Shown piece by piece: positions 11,603 to 26,600 of a DNA stretch of 64,000 nt. Source of the DNA: Bedellia somnulentella (lineage: Eukaryota; Arthropoda; Insecta; Lepidoptera; Bedelliidae). The notes under the pieces are model-generated. The model did no database searches. It had not been told where the DNA came from and was given only the letters and a program-made list of their open reading frames with translations. Both the position numbers and the translations under genes were made by a program. Where the stretch lies: NCBI GenBank assembly GCA_963576735.1, contig OY755196.1:9591912-9655911 (forward strand), given 5' to 3'. Positions within the stretch are counted from its first letter, which is position 1. Each line of letters begins with the position of its first letter.

Positions 11603-14600
11603 CTGAAACGATATTTTTAATTTAGTACCTGTACTTATGGCGTACAAAAAAACAGTCACTTTTTGAAATGGTAATATAAAAGAGGTTGTAGAAATCATTT
11701 ATAAAAACTCAACACCAAAAATATAGAAAAAATAGTTATATTTGTTCAATACAGAGTAGGTACTTGTACTAGAAACTGGTTACCCCGATTTGCCACCAAG
11801 ACAATAAACCCTTAGTCACCTTGTCGTACATTAAGGGAAGAAAAATGGGGCCTATTCTAAGCCTTGTTGGCAAAGAATCACATATCAATACGCAGCTATT
11901 TTTAGCTTTTTAGATTTATGATTTATCGTAAATTCTGTTTTATTATTCATACTTAGGACGCCTGCCATTTTGAGCACACTCTCAATTTGGTCCAAGTGTG
12001 TCCTCCGAGGTCGTCCTCTACTGACATTACCATCCACATCAGCTCTATAGATCCCTTTTACCAATTGCCTATCATCTATCCTCTCGATGTGCCCAAACCA
12101 TCTCAACATTCCTTTTTCTATCTTACTTACAATATCATCTTTCATACATCTATCACATAACCTAACATCTATCTTTTTCTGAGGAACCTCATCTCAACTG
12201 CGTTCACTCTGCTCTCATGCTTCTTCTGCCAAGCCCAACATTCAAAACATATTCCTATTTCAATTGTAACTTGTGTAGTTTTTTTGTTTTGACATTTATA
12301 CTACAATAATAATAATTTGGTGAACTCACAAGTAAATTAGCCATTTTCTCAGGCATATGATCTGGTGTAGCCCATTCTAAAGTATTGTTCTTGAGTCTCT
12401 CGATGACGGAATTGTCGTTAAGTTTGGCGAAAGGCAATTCAGCTTTAGTGTAAATCTGAAAGTGAAATAACACGTAAATTAAAGTTATTCATGTAAAAAT
12501 ACATTTACAATACATTAAATCGATGAAAACTGCATTGCAGGCATACATTTATTTTACTTAATAGAGATATAGCTCAACTTTCCTTTATTTAAATATATTA
12601 TTTTGTATATTTTATCTTACCTCCCAAACAGTGGCAGCAAACATGTAAACGTCAGACTTGGTAGAATAATCACTCTCCAGGACAGCTTCAGCTGGTAACC
12701 AGCGCAGAGGAATCACCTGATAATTATAGTTAGTTGATTAGTTAATGTAGTTAGAATAAAAGAGGGTGAGAAGAGTAATTAATGTGCGGGAAACAAGAAA
12801 GATTTGTCAGGATCTTGCAATGTGGCGATCGGTAGTCTTTGCCAACCGCAATGGGATTAATGGGCATTAGTTTAAGTAAGTAGATATAGCTCATCGAGAT
12901 ATATGGATGGAAATGTCAGCAGAGGACCACCATCACGAACATATTTAGATCAAATAAGGAATATGCTCAAAAAGACAGGCGTCCAGAGTGTGAAAAAAGG
13001 TAGTCTGTATGGAAATAATTGATGATTATTGACAAAACATGACACATTACCACATTTAAGAAATAAATGTAGTCAATTAGTTAAAACACAAATTTATTAA
13101 TTAATATAATGTAATGCAATTATTATTTCAAAATCATCATTGTCATATCATATCTTTTACTTTATTGTTAATTTTATTTGGTAATTTTAATTTATTTAAT
13201 TTTATCATTACTAATTATTTTGTGTTATTCTTTAGGTTTTTTTTTATTTTAAATTTTTGATTATTTTATATTGTTTCAAGTAATTTTAATAATAATAATT
13301 TAATAAGAAGGAAAACGTTAACGACCAATAATGTTGTGTGCACTATTTTTGGCATTGTAACAGATCTGAATCAATGTTTATTCATAAAAGATAATGTTTG
13401 TTATAATGCTGTTTGTGTACCTATTAAATAATAAATAAATAAAGCTCCAGAGGTTTGTCTAGATCGCACAAAAAGACGATCAGCCTCTGCCTACTTCAAC
13501 GGGAAATGATGACATGAATATATGTACATACATATGTAGATATAGCTTTAAATTGACACATTTTGGCTGAGTAATGTTGGCTTAGAATTGTACTAACTCA
13601 ATTCTTCCCCCATGGGCCTCGAGGCGACAATGGATGTTAGGCCGATTTATTGATCGTTAGGCGATGTAGTAACGTAATCTACCGTTCTTTATTTTAAAAA
13701 CTTATCTTATATTGTTACAAAAGTGGGAGAAAATTTCACCCTTGTATCGTAACAGCTTCTAAAAACATTTTAAAAAGTAGTAATTTTCATTAAATATTGT
13801 TCGGCGTACTCATACAAGATCTCAGTACTCATAATTGCCACTAAAAAACCCCTATTCAACTTGTGACAAGCAAATAAATAAATTGTAATGAGACTAACCT
13901 GATCGTGCAGTTTATAATACTCGTGCGAGTGCGGTCCTCGCGACAAAGCTGGGAACGACAGCTTCAGTTGCAGCTTCGATGTTATCAGACAGTTTCTAGC
14001 TGCTATGTCACTGTGGNNNNNNNNNNNNNNNNNNNNNNNNNNNNNNNNNNNNNNNNNNNNNNNNNNNNNNNNNNNNNNNNNNNNNNNNNNNNNNNNNNNN
14101 NNNNNNNNNNNNNNNNNNNNNNNNNNNNNNNNNNNNNNNNNNNNNNNNNNNNNNNNNNNNNNNNNNNNNNNNNNNNNNNNNNNNNNNNNNNNNNNNNNNN
14201 NNNNNNNNNNNNNNNNGTGTTTGTTATGTTTGAAACACCATTGTTTTTCACCATTCAATAAAAATTCAAGACTTTGTCAAAAAATATTATAAATATAAAG
14301 TTGTCTACTGGTAAATATTATCAGGATGAAATTTTCACGACATTCGATATGTGTTTTGGATTTCACCAAATATTAACGAAACGCTTGAATAAACCCACCC
14401 CCGCCATACCACCAATCTAATTAGCGCGACTTGACAATGTTATAATAACACAATATTTGACTTTGATCGTGAATATTGTTATTTCAAAAAAAGTAATACA
14501 CAAAGTTATAACATAGAAGTAATATATCAGTTTAGTATATGTGGACGACTTTTTTTTGTGAATACCTTTCTATCTTTATGCTTTAATTAAAACACGATTT

Positions 14601-17600
14601 GATGACATTTACAACTCATAAGAACTCCCTAGGCCTTGAACACACACTTTTAACTGTATTATGATTATTTTTTTTCATATTTTACAAAACTATTAAGTGA
14701 AAACCTCCTAGAAGAAAAGTTAAAGTAAGGAATGAATTAAAAGTGGAAGTAAGGAAAAAAGCGGGTCATTCCCAACACAAGTATTTTTAATTACTTCCTG
14801 GGAAGACTCCGGTGATGTATTTTTTGTTATTTTGTGCAAATAATTTTTAATTTTTTGTTTTAATTATTTATTTATTATTTACCCAATCAGTATGCTGTAA
14901 CAGCAACAAATGTGGTTCCATCTCGTTGCATAACCCGACGAGTTTGACCAAGTTTTCGTGGCGAATTCGACAAAACATTTCTAGTTGGCGACGAAACTCT
15001 GCAAGTTGGACCTGTGGAAACCATTTTATGTTAGAAACCTTTTTGGCTTCCTCTCGTGATGTGATATATTACAAAAGACGTCACAATATTTGTCGTGAAT
15101 ATTACTTTTAAGATTCCTTCCAAATATTCAACATTTCATCAAGATATTGTATTTAATATAATGAATTACATACATATACTCACGGCTATAAATCCCTAGA
15201 AGAGGTAGCCAGAGCTAAGGAATTAGAAATTCCTTAGCCACTTTTAGAAAGTTGTGTGGGGAATATATGGAAAAACAAAGGTCTCCAACCGCATTGCCCA
15301 AAAATCCCTTAAAAGCCCCAAAACCATTAGTCGTCTCTTACGTACACCCACCGTAAGAAATGAGGTAGTGCTATTCTAAGTCGACACAGCAAATAATGAA
15401 TTATTTAATGTTATTGAACTTTAGAGGTAGGAAATCGTCAGCCACATTTGGAAGTTGATGGGGGAGAAGATGGTAGAAATAAAGTATCGTCGGTGATGGG
15501 TCTCTAACCGCATCGCCCCAAAAATCCTCATATCTTTAGTCGCCTCTTACAAAACCCGTGTGTAGAAAAGGGGTAGTGACATTCTAAGCCGGCACTTCTC
15601 GCCTTATTGTATTGTGAACGGGTATATTTTCCGCAAGTCGACGTCAGCTAAGCGCCTATTTTGTTACTACTTGGCTTAATTTCTTTTTATAACAATTTGT
15701 GGAAACAGCAAAGAAATACTGGCCAGTACACCCTGCTGTGTACCAACTTATAATTTGTACATACATACATACATATACTCACAGCTATAAATAACAAGAA
15801 GGGGAAGCCAGAGCTAAGGAATTAGAAATTCCTCAGCCACTTTTGGAAGTTGCGTGGGGAAAAGATGGTGATATAAAGGTTGTCGGTGATGGGTTTTCAA
15901 CCGCATCGCCCAAAAATCCCTCAAAAGCCTCAATACCGTTAGTCGCCTCTTACGTACACACACCGGAGAAATGGGGTAGTGCTATTCTAAGCTACAAAGA
16001 CACTACACAGCAAATAATTATAATTTGTATCTATGCTTAACTCGAAAATCATTTACATACCGCGATGTAGGATATGAGTGAAACGCTGCTATGTGCGAGT
16101 GAGTCCGCTGTAGTGTGAGCTCTAACATGACCCCCACAAATTATTACGTTATAAACAAAACAGTTCTTACCTCATCCTTAGTAGTAAGTGTCTTAACCAA
16201 TACAGGTTTGATATCCGAATCAGTATCTTTATTATCCTTGTTACGAATTTTCCGTACTTGAGTCATGTCGATTTTACCCAACGATACCTCGCCAAATTCA
16301 CCACGACCTGAAAGAAAATATCTAATTCAAGAGAAAAGAAAAAGAAAAATTTAGCTCATAGGTTTTAAAAACGACATGATAGTCCAGTGGGTAGAACACC
16401 CGCTCGAAAAACAGAAGGGCGTGAGTTCCAATCCTGGGACAGGCCAACACCAATTTGTCTTTTCTAAAGTCATATGTGTGGTTAATTTATTATGGTTGCT
16501 AACGGTGAGGGAAAACATCGTGAGGAAACCCACATGGCTGAGTTGTACTTAGTCATGTGACAGTGTATTCGTACAAAACGGCGATAGGCCTGCCCCCTAT
16601 CACGTGAGTACACTGTCTAAGCAAAACGTGGGTACCTTCTCTGGAAACTAGATGGCGCTTGCCATGTGAGTTCAGGAGTATTGGTACCTCTGCCAACTCC
16701 TTCGGGGATAAACGGCGTGAACGTTTATGTTTATGTATATGTTTTAAACTGGTGGTGACTGAAAATTGGTGTCATAAACTTACCCATGTGGTTTTTCACA
16801 CGATGTTTTCCCTTACCTTTAAATGCGTCGATAACTTAACCACACATAAGACCTAAGACACATTGGTGTAAGCCCGATTCAGGATTTGAACTTACGTCTC
16901 CTGCATGAGAAACTGTCGTCTTTCCACTAAGTTATCACTGAGCAACCTTTTAAAAAACACTGACACTACCCAGCAATGTAAATAAACAATTTATATAAAT
17001 ATCCTGCGGCTATAAATTCCCAAAAGGGGTTGCGAGAAGAAATTCTTCAGCCACTTATAATAATAAATTTTTTATTTAAGTGACCAGGACTAGTCGCCGT
17101 CTAAGTAGCCGTGTAGTTTCGGCTTAGAATAGCACTACCCCGTTTCTACCGATGGGTGTACGTAAGAGGCGACTAACGGTATTGGGGCTTTCAAGGGATT
17201 TTTGGGCGATGCGGTTGGAGACCCATCACCAAAAACATTTATTATTACCATCTTTTTCCCAATCAACTTCCAAAAGTGGCCGAGGAATTTTTCATTCCAA
17301 AGCTCTGGCTACCCCGTTAAGGGATTTATAGCCGTGAGTATATGTTTGTATGTATGACCAGGACTCATTATATTAGTAATACTTATAGCTATGTTAGTAA
17401 AGAATAACATACAATATGTACAGTTGCAGTAATATGAGTCATCGCTGCGCCATTCTGCTTGAAATATATATGATGGAAGATAAATGGTGAAAAGATTGTA
17501 AAATAAAGTATGTAAAAATCGTGTATTCTCACCTAATATAATTATATCCGTTATTAACTTCCTCGGCACCGTCAAATGATTGTATTGACCAGATTTCTTG

Positions 17601-20600
17601 GATGCTCTTGAAACACAAGATTCAGAGTTTTCTGAAAAAGACAGATTAATTTTACCATATATACTACATGTGTACTATTTTATTCCCGTTGAGGTTTATC
17701 AAGACGACGTCCGTGGCCGAGTGGATAGGTGACTAGCTTTTCGGTCCGGGGTAGCGGGTTCGATACCCGCTGAGGACGACATTTATGTGAAGAGCATTAA
17801 TTTATGTTTCTTGGTCTTGGATGTTATTTATATGTGTACATACATACATACATATACTCACGGCTATAAATCCCTAGTAGGGGTAGCCAGAGCTAAGGAA
17901 TCAGAAATTCCTCAGCCACTTTTGGAAGTTGAGTGGGGAAACGATGATGGTAAAATAAAGGTTGTTGGTGATGGGTCTCCAACCGCATCGCCCAAAAATC
18001 CCTTAAAAGCCCCAATACCGTTAGTCGCCTCTTACGTACACCCACCGGCTGAAATGGGGTAGTGCTATTCTAAGCCGACACTACACAGCAGATGCAGATT
18101 TATATGTGTATTATATCATATTATATTAATCGTTGAATAACTTAGTTTGGGGCTAACTTGATCTGTGTATAATTCGTCCGCATTTTATTTAAATTATTAT
18201 TATTTGTATGATTAATACAGAAATAGATGTTCTAAAGTTTATTATATGTCATCTCAAATTCAACGTTCAAGCCGTGAATCCCCGAAGAAGTGGCAGAGAT
18301 GTGTGTTATTTTTGTCACATTTTCTTTCGACAATGCATTCGCGTGACATTGGACAGACCAGATAAACTGTCACATGGCTAAGTATTAATACCTAATAATA
18401 TCACACTTGAGGGTTTTCTCACATAGTTTTCCTTCACATTTAGCAATCTTCAAATAATTACTATAATTAAAAGGCATGTATTTAACGCGGCGACAAATTG
18501 ATGCCATTACGGGTCGTTAAAAAACTGAAAATGGATAGTAAATAATCTACTTTGGCGACTAATTAGAGGTAGCATCTTAACTAGAAAGCGGCGGCTTTTT
18601 AATGACTTTTGAGGTTTTATTTAAATTTTATCTGGCAGTGATTTTCTTTTGTGGCAATTGAATTTCTTCTAAGGCAACAAATTATTGGCGGGTAAAAAAG
18701 TTAAAATAGGCTTCCATAAATTCTAAAATGGGGTTGTCTATAAACTTGCCAAGGTCTGAAATAAATAAAAACAAGATCTTAAAAAAATACTTTTGGCTTC
18801 ATTTGTAGGGACCTAAATTAACAAAATTGTGACATGCTATAAAACTATTCTTGGTCTATTTTATTAACATTCCCTCTTTTAAATGAACTTACACCTACAC
18901 AACATAACCTAACCTAACAGTGTCGACGTCACCCCGCTTCGCGGGGTGCCTATTTCCGCTCTAAGGGGCACAAGCTAACCCTAACCTAACCTAGCACAAA
19001 TACAATTGTGGTGATTAATTGTTTTTTAATGCGGGGGGCTTCCCCCCCTTCCCCCTGTGTTTTCCTTCCCTAACTTAATTGCATCTGCCCATTAGGCTGG
19101 GTGAAGCAACTTTTAGCCTAACCAACTTTATTTATTTTTACTTCAATACACATACATACATACATACACTCACGGCTATAAATCCCTTGAAGGGGTAGCT
19201 AGAGCTGTGTAATTAAAAATTCCTCAGCCACTTTTGGAAAGTTGCATGGGGAAGAGATGGTAAAATACACAAAATATGTAATTTACTTAATATTATAGTC
19301 ACAAAAATAGAAAAGCGAGCGAGCGCATTTGTCGCCTTTTCAAGAATTTACGAATCTGCAAACAATACTCTAATATCCAAATACATTTTTATAATACCCA
19401 TTTTCAGTTTTAATGCTACCTAAAAATCGCTGCCAAATGTGTATTTTTATAATGATATCCAATAGTTGCCAGTGAAGAATGTATGATATCCCCTCGGAAT
19501 AATTAGTCGCCACATTAGGTTTTATAATACCTTAACCAGTTTTACACTGATCCCGCTTGATATATTTGATACCTTACAGTAGCAGCCGTTTTTTTAGTTT
19601 TTTGATCCTAGCATTTTGTTGCTTGTATAGTTAAATAGTTGCTAAGATATTTAATCACTGCAAAGTTAGTTTTTTTGTGACTTAATAGAATGTTGCCTAA
19701 AAAGGATTTCAGTTGCCGTGTTAAATATTTGCCTAATTAAAATATCATAATAATTCTTACCACTATCTTTCTCGTTGATAAGTAGTCGTCCATTTTGAGC
19801 TGGAGTTCCATTCGGTATCTTCTGTTTATCTCCCTCCTTCTCTTCTACCAACTTCTCTCTGCCTTCTGTCATTTCTAACTCCAACTTTTCACCTAAAATG
19901 GCAAACGGCTTTAGAAAACCAACCTAAAATATAATGTGTAAGTTATATATAATAAAAATGTTATTATATATAACTGGATGACGAAAATTTCTGCATTATG
20001 GTTTAATTCAGAGGTTCTCAAAAAGGGCCTGAAAATGCGGCGATATAATACGACGATTTGGCGCGCAGATTGCAGTTTAAATATTTTTTTATTATTGAGC
20101 GAAACAAACAGCTCTTAATCTATTAATGAACCAACATTTTGAAATATAACAATTTATCGTGCCAACTATATGTTTTACAAATTTCATTTAATAAACTGAG
20201 CATTAAGTTGTAACAGAAATATTTATGGACAAATAAAATAATAATTGCTGTGTAGTGTCGGCTTAGAATAGCACTACCCTATTTCTTCCGGTGGGTGTAC
20301 GTAAGAGGCGACTAACAGTATTGGGGCTTTTAAGGGATTTTTGGGCGATGCGGTTGGAGACCCATCACCAACAACCTTTATTTCACCATCTTTTCCCCAC
20401 TCAACTTTCCAAAAGTGGCTGGGGAATTTCTAATTCCTTAGCTCTGGCTACCCCTTTTAGGGATTTATAGCCGTGAGTATATGTATGTATGTATGTAAAT
20501 AACATATAGTTATTTTATGAAAGTGTGTTTCTTGTGTGTGTTTGTGCGCACGCGTGTGTGTGTGTGTGCAATAAAGAGTTTTCTATAACATTCTATTCCA

Positions 20601-23600
20601 CATACCCCTTTCTCTCCTCCTAAGCCTTCGTCGTCTGCAATACAACATCAAAGCCAGTACTAATATCATGTAGGCTCCGGCCACAGATATCGACACTAAT
20701 ACTGCTTTGCCAGCTACGCCTGATTCAGAGGCATCTATGTCGGCTTCTGGAATTAAATCATGATAAAAAATATTATACAAGGCTGTGTAGTGTGTGTGTG
20801 TTTTGCCGTGTAGTGCCGGCTTAGAATGTCGCTACCCCTTTCTACCCACGGGTGTCGTAAGAGGCGACTAAGGGTATTGGGGCTTTTTATTGGATTTTTG
20901 GGCGATGCGGTTGGAGACCCATCACCAAAAACATTTATTTTACCGCCTTTTCCCCACTCAACTTCCAAAAGTAGCTGAGGAATTTATAATTCCTTGGCTC
21001 TGACTACCCCTTCTAGGGAATTATAGCCGTGAGTATGTGTATGTATGTATGTGTAGTGTTAAAATAGCACTAACCCATTTCTCCCCACGAGGCGACTAAG
21101 GGTACGGGACTATTAAGTGTACTATCTTATCCCCAATCAAATTCCGAAAGAGCTATGGCTGGTGATTGTTGAAGATGTGGTTGTGGTATCATTACCAACC
21201 ATCCTTTATTTTACAACTTATTCCCCACTAAAGTACAAAAAGTGCAGAAAGGATTACCCAAATCCCAAGCTCTAACAACTCTGTAGGGCAAGCACGAGCA
21301 CTATTTTATCGACACGATATCGGTTAGAATGAGATGGCAGTATACGATACTAAGTAAGTGCGTAAGAGATGGCTGCTTTATCCCACGCGATAACTAGTTT
21401 AAACACGGCTCGTGCTTGCCCTTCTGTTATAGTAATCATAACCGTGACTGTAGGTAGATACGGAAATTATATAAAAGACAAAAGATCTTTATTAACAAAA
21501 TAATTTTCAAAACCACTTCAATAGATTAAGAAAACACACTCCTCTACAAACATACTCAAGCCTAATTTAAACTTTAGTTGAAAGAAATGACTTTTTAGTC
21601 AATGTTTTATAATGATGAATGATATTTATGTTTTTTTATCTCTTTTTTTACATATAATACTTAGCCGTGTAGTGCCGGCTTAGAATGTCACTACTCCTTT
21701 CTACCCACGGGTGTCGTAAGAGGCGACTAAGGGTATGGGGCTATTTTAAGTCGTTTTTGGGCGATGCGGTTGGAGACCCATCACCAAGGATATTTTATTT
21801 CTACCTTCTTGTCCCCTATCAACGACCAAATGTGGCTGAAGAGTTTCTAGCTCTGAGGTTCTGGCTATCCCCTTTTGCGATTTTTGGCCGTGAGTATATG
21901 TATGTGTGTATATAATGCTTATGTATTTATTTCCTCACCATCCCTCACGACCACTCGTATTTCTCTCCGATCCATCCCGGCGGCGCTGCCCGCAGTGCAC
22001 CCGTATAGAGACCCGTCTTGGACCTCGCGTAGGAGTAGAGAGCCATTTGATAATAGGACCACTCTGTAAATGTGTAATTATTATTTGAATGTTTTTGTTC
22101 ATGAAAACCTCATGTGGGGATTATTACTAATATAAATAAAGAATAAATAAAGGAAACAAAAAAATATTTTTTTTCGTTTTTTTTTATCCCGCCTTTGTCG
22201 AAATTATTATGTTTTATATATATTAATAATAAAGCAATGAATAGTCTTCTAGTAGTCAGTCGGTGTCAAAATGACCTTATATTAAAATGATAATGTAAGG
22301 TTATATGATCGACGGAGAAATGAGGTGATTTGTAAAAGTGTAGATGATATTATAATAAATGGTTTGTGCACATAAATTGGATGGATGATAGTAAATTCGT
22401 AGAAGAGATCTATAGAGCCAATGTGGAAGGTAATGTTAATAGGGAACGCCCACATACGACACATTTGGACCGATTAGAGCGTGTGTTGAAGTGTGAAGAA
22501 GTGTGCGAAGTATGAAGAATAAAAGAGCATGCATGAAAAGATTGATGGATGTATACGAAGCTAAAGAAGTTTGACAGGATCATACAAAGATCTATAGTAT
22601 CTGCCTACTCCAATGGGAAATAATGGCGTGAGTATATATGGATGTTTCACTCACCTTGCATTAGATGCATTTACACCACCCTCGACATCAACACCTAATT
22701 CTGAAAAAAATAAAAGGATTAGATTTTGCTACTCAACACTAGATGGCGCTGACGAATTCTTTCTCTGTTAACTCTGTGGTACACAAATTATTTTAACTAT
22801 TGGGCCGAGTTAATTTATAGGCAAAACTTTAACGAAAAAAATCAATGAAATAAATTTTCTACAGGAAATTAGGACACATAGAAAAGAATGTCACGACCTA
22901 CCCAATCTCACCCTAAGGGTCGTTAAAATACACCTTCGGCAACTTTTGACGCAAACTGAATTTATTTAACGAACGTTGCTGCAAGTACCTGACGAATATT
23001 AATTTATTTTTGTGGTCTAGCTACCCCTTCATGGCATTATAGCATAAGTCATTATAGTAATACCATTGCTAAGTTTTTATTCATGAAATCATCTATCTCT
23101 GATCTGAAGATCATTTCATTTCCCATCCATCCTTTATTTGACAGTCTATTCCCCACTCAACTTCAAAAAGTGAGTTTCTTTTTCTAAAGCTCTATCTACC
23201 CCTTCTAGGGATTTATAGCCGTGAGTATATGTATGTATATTATACTTACTTACTTACTTTTCTAAAGACATATGTGTGGTTAATTTATCATGGTTGTTAA
23301 CGGTGAGGGAAAACATCGTGAGGAAACCCACATGGCTGAGTTGTACTTAGTCATGTGACAGTGTATTCGTACAAAACGGCGATAGGCCTGCCCCCTATCA
23401 CGTGAGTACACTGTCCATGCAAAACGTGGGTACTCTGAACACCGGGTGACAAAGTCACGTGATGTTCAGAAGTATTAGTACCTCTGCCAACCCCTTCGGG
23501 GATATTCGGCGTGAACGTTTATGTTATGTATGTTATGTTATTTATTTTTTCCATCCTTTATTTGACAGTCTATACCCCACTCAACTTCAAAAACTGGCAG

Positions 23601-26600
23601 AGGAATTCCTTATTCTAAATCTCTATCTACCCTTTCTAGGGATTTATACCCGTGAGTATATGTATGTATGTATATTATACTTACTAGGATCCGGTACCAA
23701 ATCAGTAAGATTATTATCCCATCGTGTGATAGGAGTGGGGTCCCCATGAGCCACACATTTTAGTAATACTTCGGTATGAGGAGGTACAGCTAGCCAGGTG
23801 TCTTCGGCTGGGTCTATAACGCGTGGGGAAACTGGAAGCAAAAGTAAAATTAGTAGTAGTAGTAAAAAAGTATATTTAAGGGTGAGGTACCACTTATTTG
23901 ATATTTTGTCACCCTCTGGTATTCAGCGATATTATGTGAAAGAAACCATTGATAACTAACAACACATTTTGGTTAAATACAATAATACACTTAACATATA
24001 CAAAAATAACTAGGACTTCAATGCAAGTGTGCAATTGAAAAAAAAATGAGTGATATGTTCGACTCGACTGAACTATCTTTATTGCAAATTATTGTTCCGT
24101 AAAGAAAGACATTCAATTCAACATTTGTTTAACAAAAATCAAATGTCTTTTTTATATTTTCAGTTCATTTTTCCCAGTGACTGTAATGAAAATTTGGGTT
24201 TTTGATTCTTTTTATTCTGAGTGCGTACTTCTTAATTTTTTTCAACTAAAACAATATATATCATAGTCTTGATCAGTCTGAAAAAATTTATCACGATCGG
24301 TCAAGCAGTTCAGGAGGAGTAGCGTTCCGAAGAAGCGGCGGAAGTGAGCGTATGAGTTTCTCTATGGTAAGTCTATGGAAAAGTTTTTGGCAATTTCTTC
24401 TAGATGTTAGAAAAAGTTCGATTTTTTTTTCACTAAATCCTATAGGTACTTTGTGGTGCCGTGTAGTGCCGGCTTAGAATGTCGCTACCCCTTTCTACCC
24501 ACGGGTGTCGTAAGAGGCGACTAAGGGTATTGGGGCTTTTTATTGGATTTTTGGGCGATGCGGTTGGAGACCCATCACCAAAAACCTTTATTTTTACCAT
24601 CTTTTCCCCACTTAACTTCCAAAAGTGGCTGAGGAATTTATAATTCTGTAGCTCTGGTTACCCCTTCTAGGGATATATAGTGAGTATATGTATGTATGTA
24701 TGTATGTACTTTGTGGCTATCAGCCTGTGAAATTTGGTTAAGATCTGTCAAGCGGTTCCGGAGGAGTAGCGTTCCTTGGAAACGGCTAACCCGCGTATAA
24801 GAGCTGTGTAGTACTTCAATTTTTTTACAGCGAGTGTAGTTCTAGACGCCTAAGGTAACGGTGACTTTGAAGATATAGTACGATGTGGCCAAAAATTACT
24901 AAAGTGGCTGAGAAATTACTAACTCTAAAGGTAAGGCCACCCTTTTTAGGATTCACTAGCCGTCAATATATGTATGACTAAAAACCACTTACCAACAACA
25001 TCAAGATTAATACTAGCAGTAATGACAGTGTCGCCATCTGTCGCTTTGCAAGTGTACTGTCCGGTGTGGCGTTTAGCTGCTTCGGTTACCAATAAAGTTC
25101 CGTTGACAGATGTCAAACCTTCGGGTAGAGGGTCTTGGGTGTTCTGAAATTTGTGTTACAATTTATAAGACTTTGTTGTGCATGAAACCTCGTGTGGGGA
25201 TTATTTTCTAATCAACTAAGGAAAGAAAAAAATGGTTATGCAGCGTAGACCGGCCCCCTGATTACGTATCTTTTGCGACTTTCGATTGTGTCGCAAGTTC
25301 CACGATTGTCGCTGTCAATGTCATAAATTTGTATGTGATTTGACACTTTTGACAGCGACAATATTGCAATTTGCGACACAATCGCGGTTGCTAAAGATAC
25401 ATAATCAGGGGGCGGGATGACGCGGGATTAAGTCCTGCTGGTTTTGAAATTTTTCTTTCCTTTATTGACTTGTGTTACACTGTTAATGTTTTGCTAAGAG
25501 ATTAGTTTGTCACGTTTTTTACGCCACAGAAAATATATTTGGTAAGGGCATTTGGGTTAGGCACGTGCGATACAAAGCTCATATCTGTGAAAGTCTCGCT
25601 GTAATATCTTAAAAGTCCTTATTCATATAGGAGTAATGCCGTGTAGTGCCGGCTTAGAATGTCGCTACCCCTTTCTACCCACGGGTGTCGTAAGAGGCGA
25701 CTAAGGGTATTGGGGCTTTTTATTGGATTTTTGGGCGATGCGGTTGGAGACCCATCACCAAAAACCTTTATTTTTACCATCTTTTCCCCACTCAACTTCC
25801 AAAAGTGGCTGAGGAATTTATAATTCCTTAGCTCTGGTTACCTCTTCTAGGGAAATATAGCCGTGAGTATATGTAGGAGTAATAATAATGGCAGTACAAG
25901 CAACCAATTTTTGATTTGGCTTTCTTTTCATAGTTGTATTGGTGCGAAGGGATGTTTACAAAGTGGCTGTAAGTAAACTCACACGTTGAAAAGATTAACC
26001 TGTTGACTAATAAGATGCTCTCACCATTAGCTCAGTGATTAACGCCCGATTTCTGAATTGAGTATTCCAGCTGAGAACAACTTAAGTATCATTCTGTCGC
26101 ATTGAAATCTTAACAACTGAATGAGACAAAACTATACTAAAGTTGTTATCAGGTGGAATACTCAATTCAGAAATCGGGCGTAAGTATTATAAGCTGAAAT
26201 ATAGATTACAATACAAAATTCTCCATGTTAATGTAGTTGACATAGTGTAAACAAACTGTATCATCGACACAATGTAGGCAAGCCTTCCACAAGGTGGACC
26301 AACGATTCGATCAAGGAAGAAGAAAAAGAAGAAGTAGAAATACGTTTATTCGCCATTGTAGGCACAAGAACAAGTAGCATACATTTTTACAACTTAATTT
26401 TTACAACAATTTTAACTTAATTCTTAAAGTCGCGGTAAGTCGATTGTGGAAACATTTTGGGGCCCAACAGTGGATGTCCAATGGCTGATGATGAAAATAT
26501 GAAACCAAAGAGTGTGTGTCAACAATATCTCGCATCGTTTTTTTATTGACAGCGTGCAGTACGAGGCACACCTGTTTATTTTTTACATGACATTTACTCT

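Noticed and set aside
17711..17783. Possible true tRNA gene
   Set aside because: Box A and B are perfect, but the anticodon arm does not form and acceptor pairing is partial; the sequence runs on into a SINE-like body.
18900..18995. Telomere-like CCTAA runs
   Set aside because: Only two or three units each; too short for an interstitial telomere tract.
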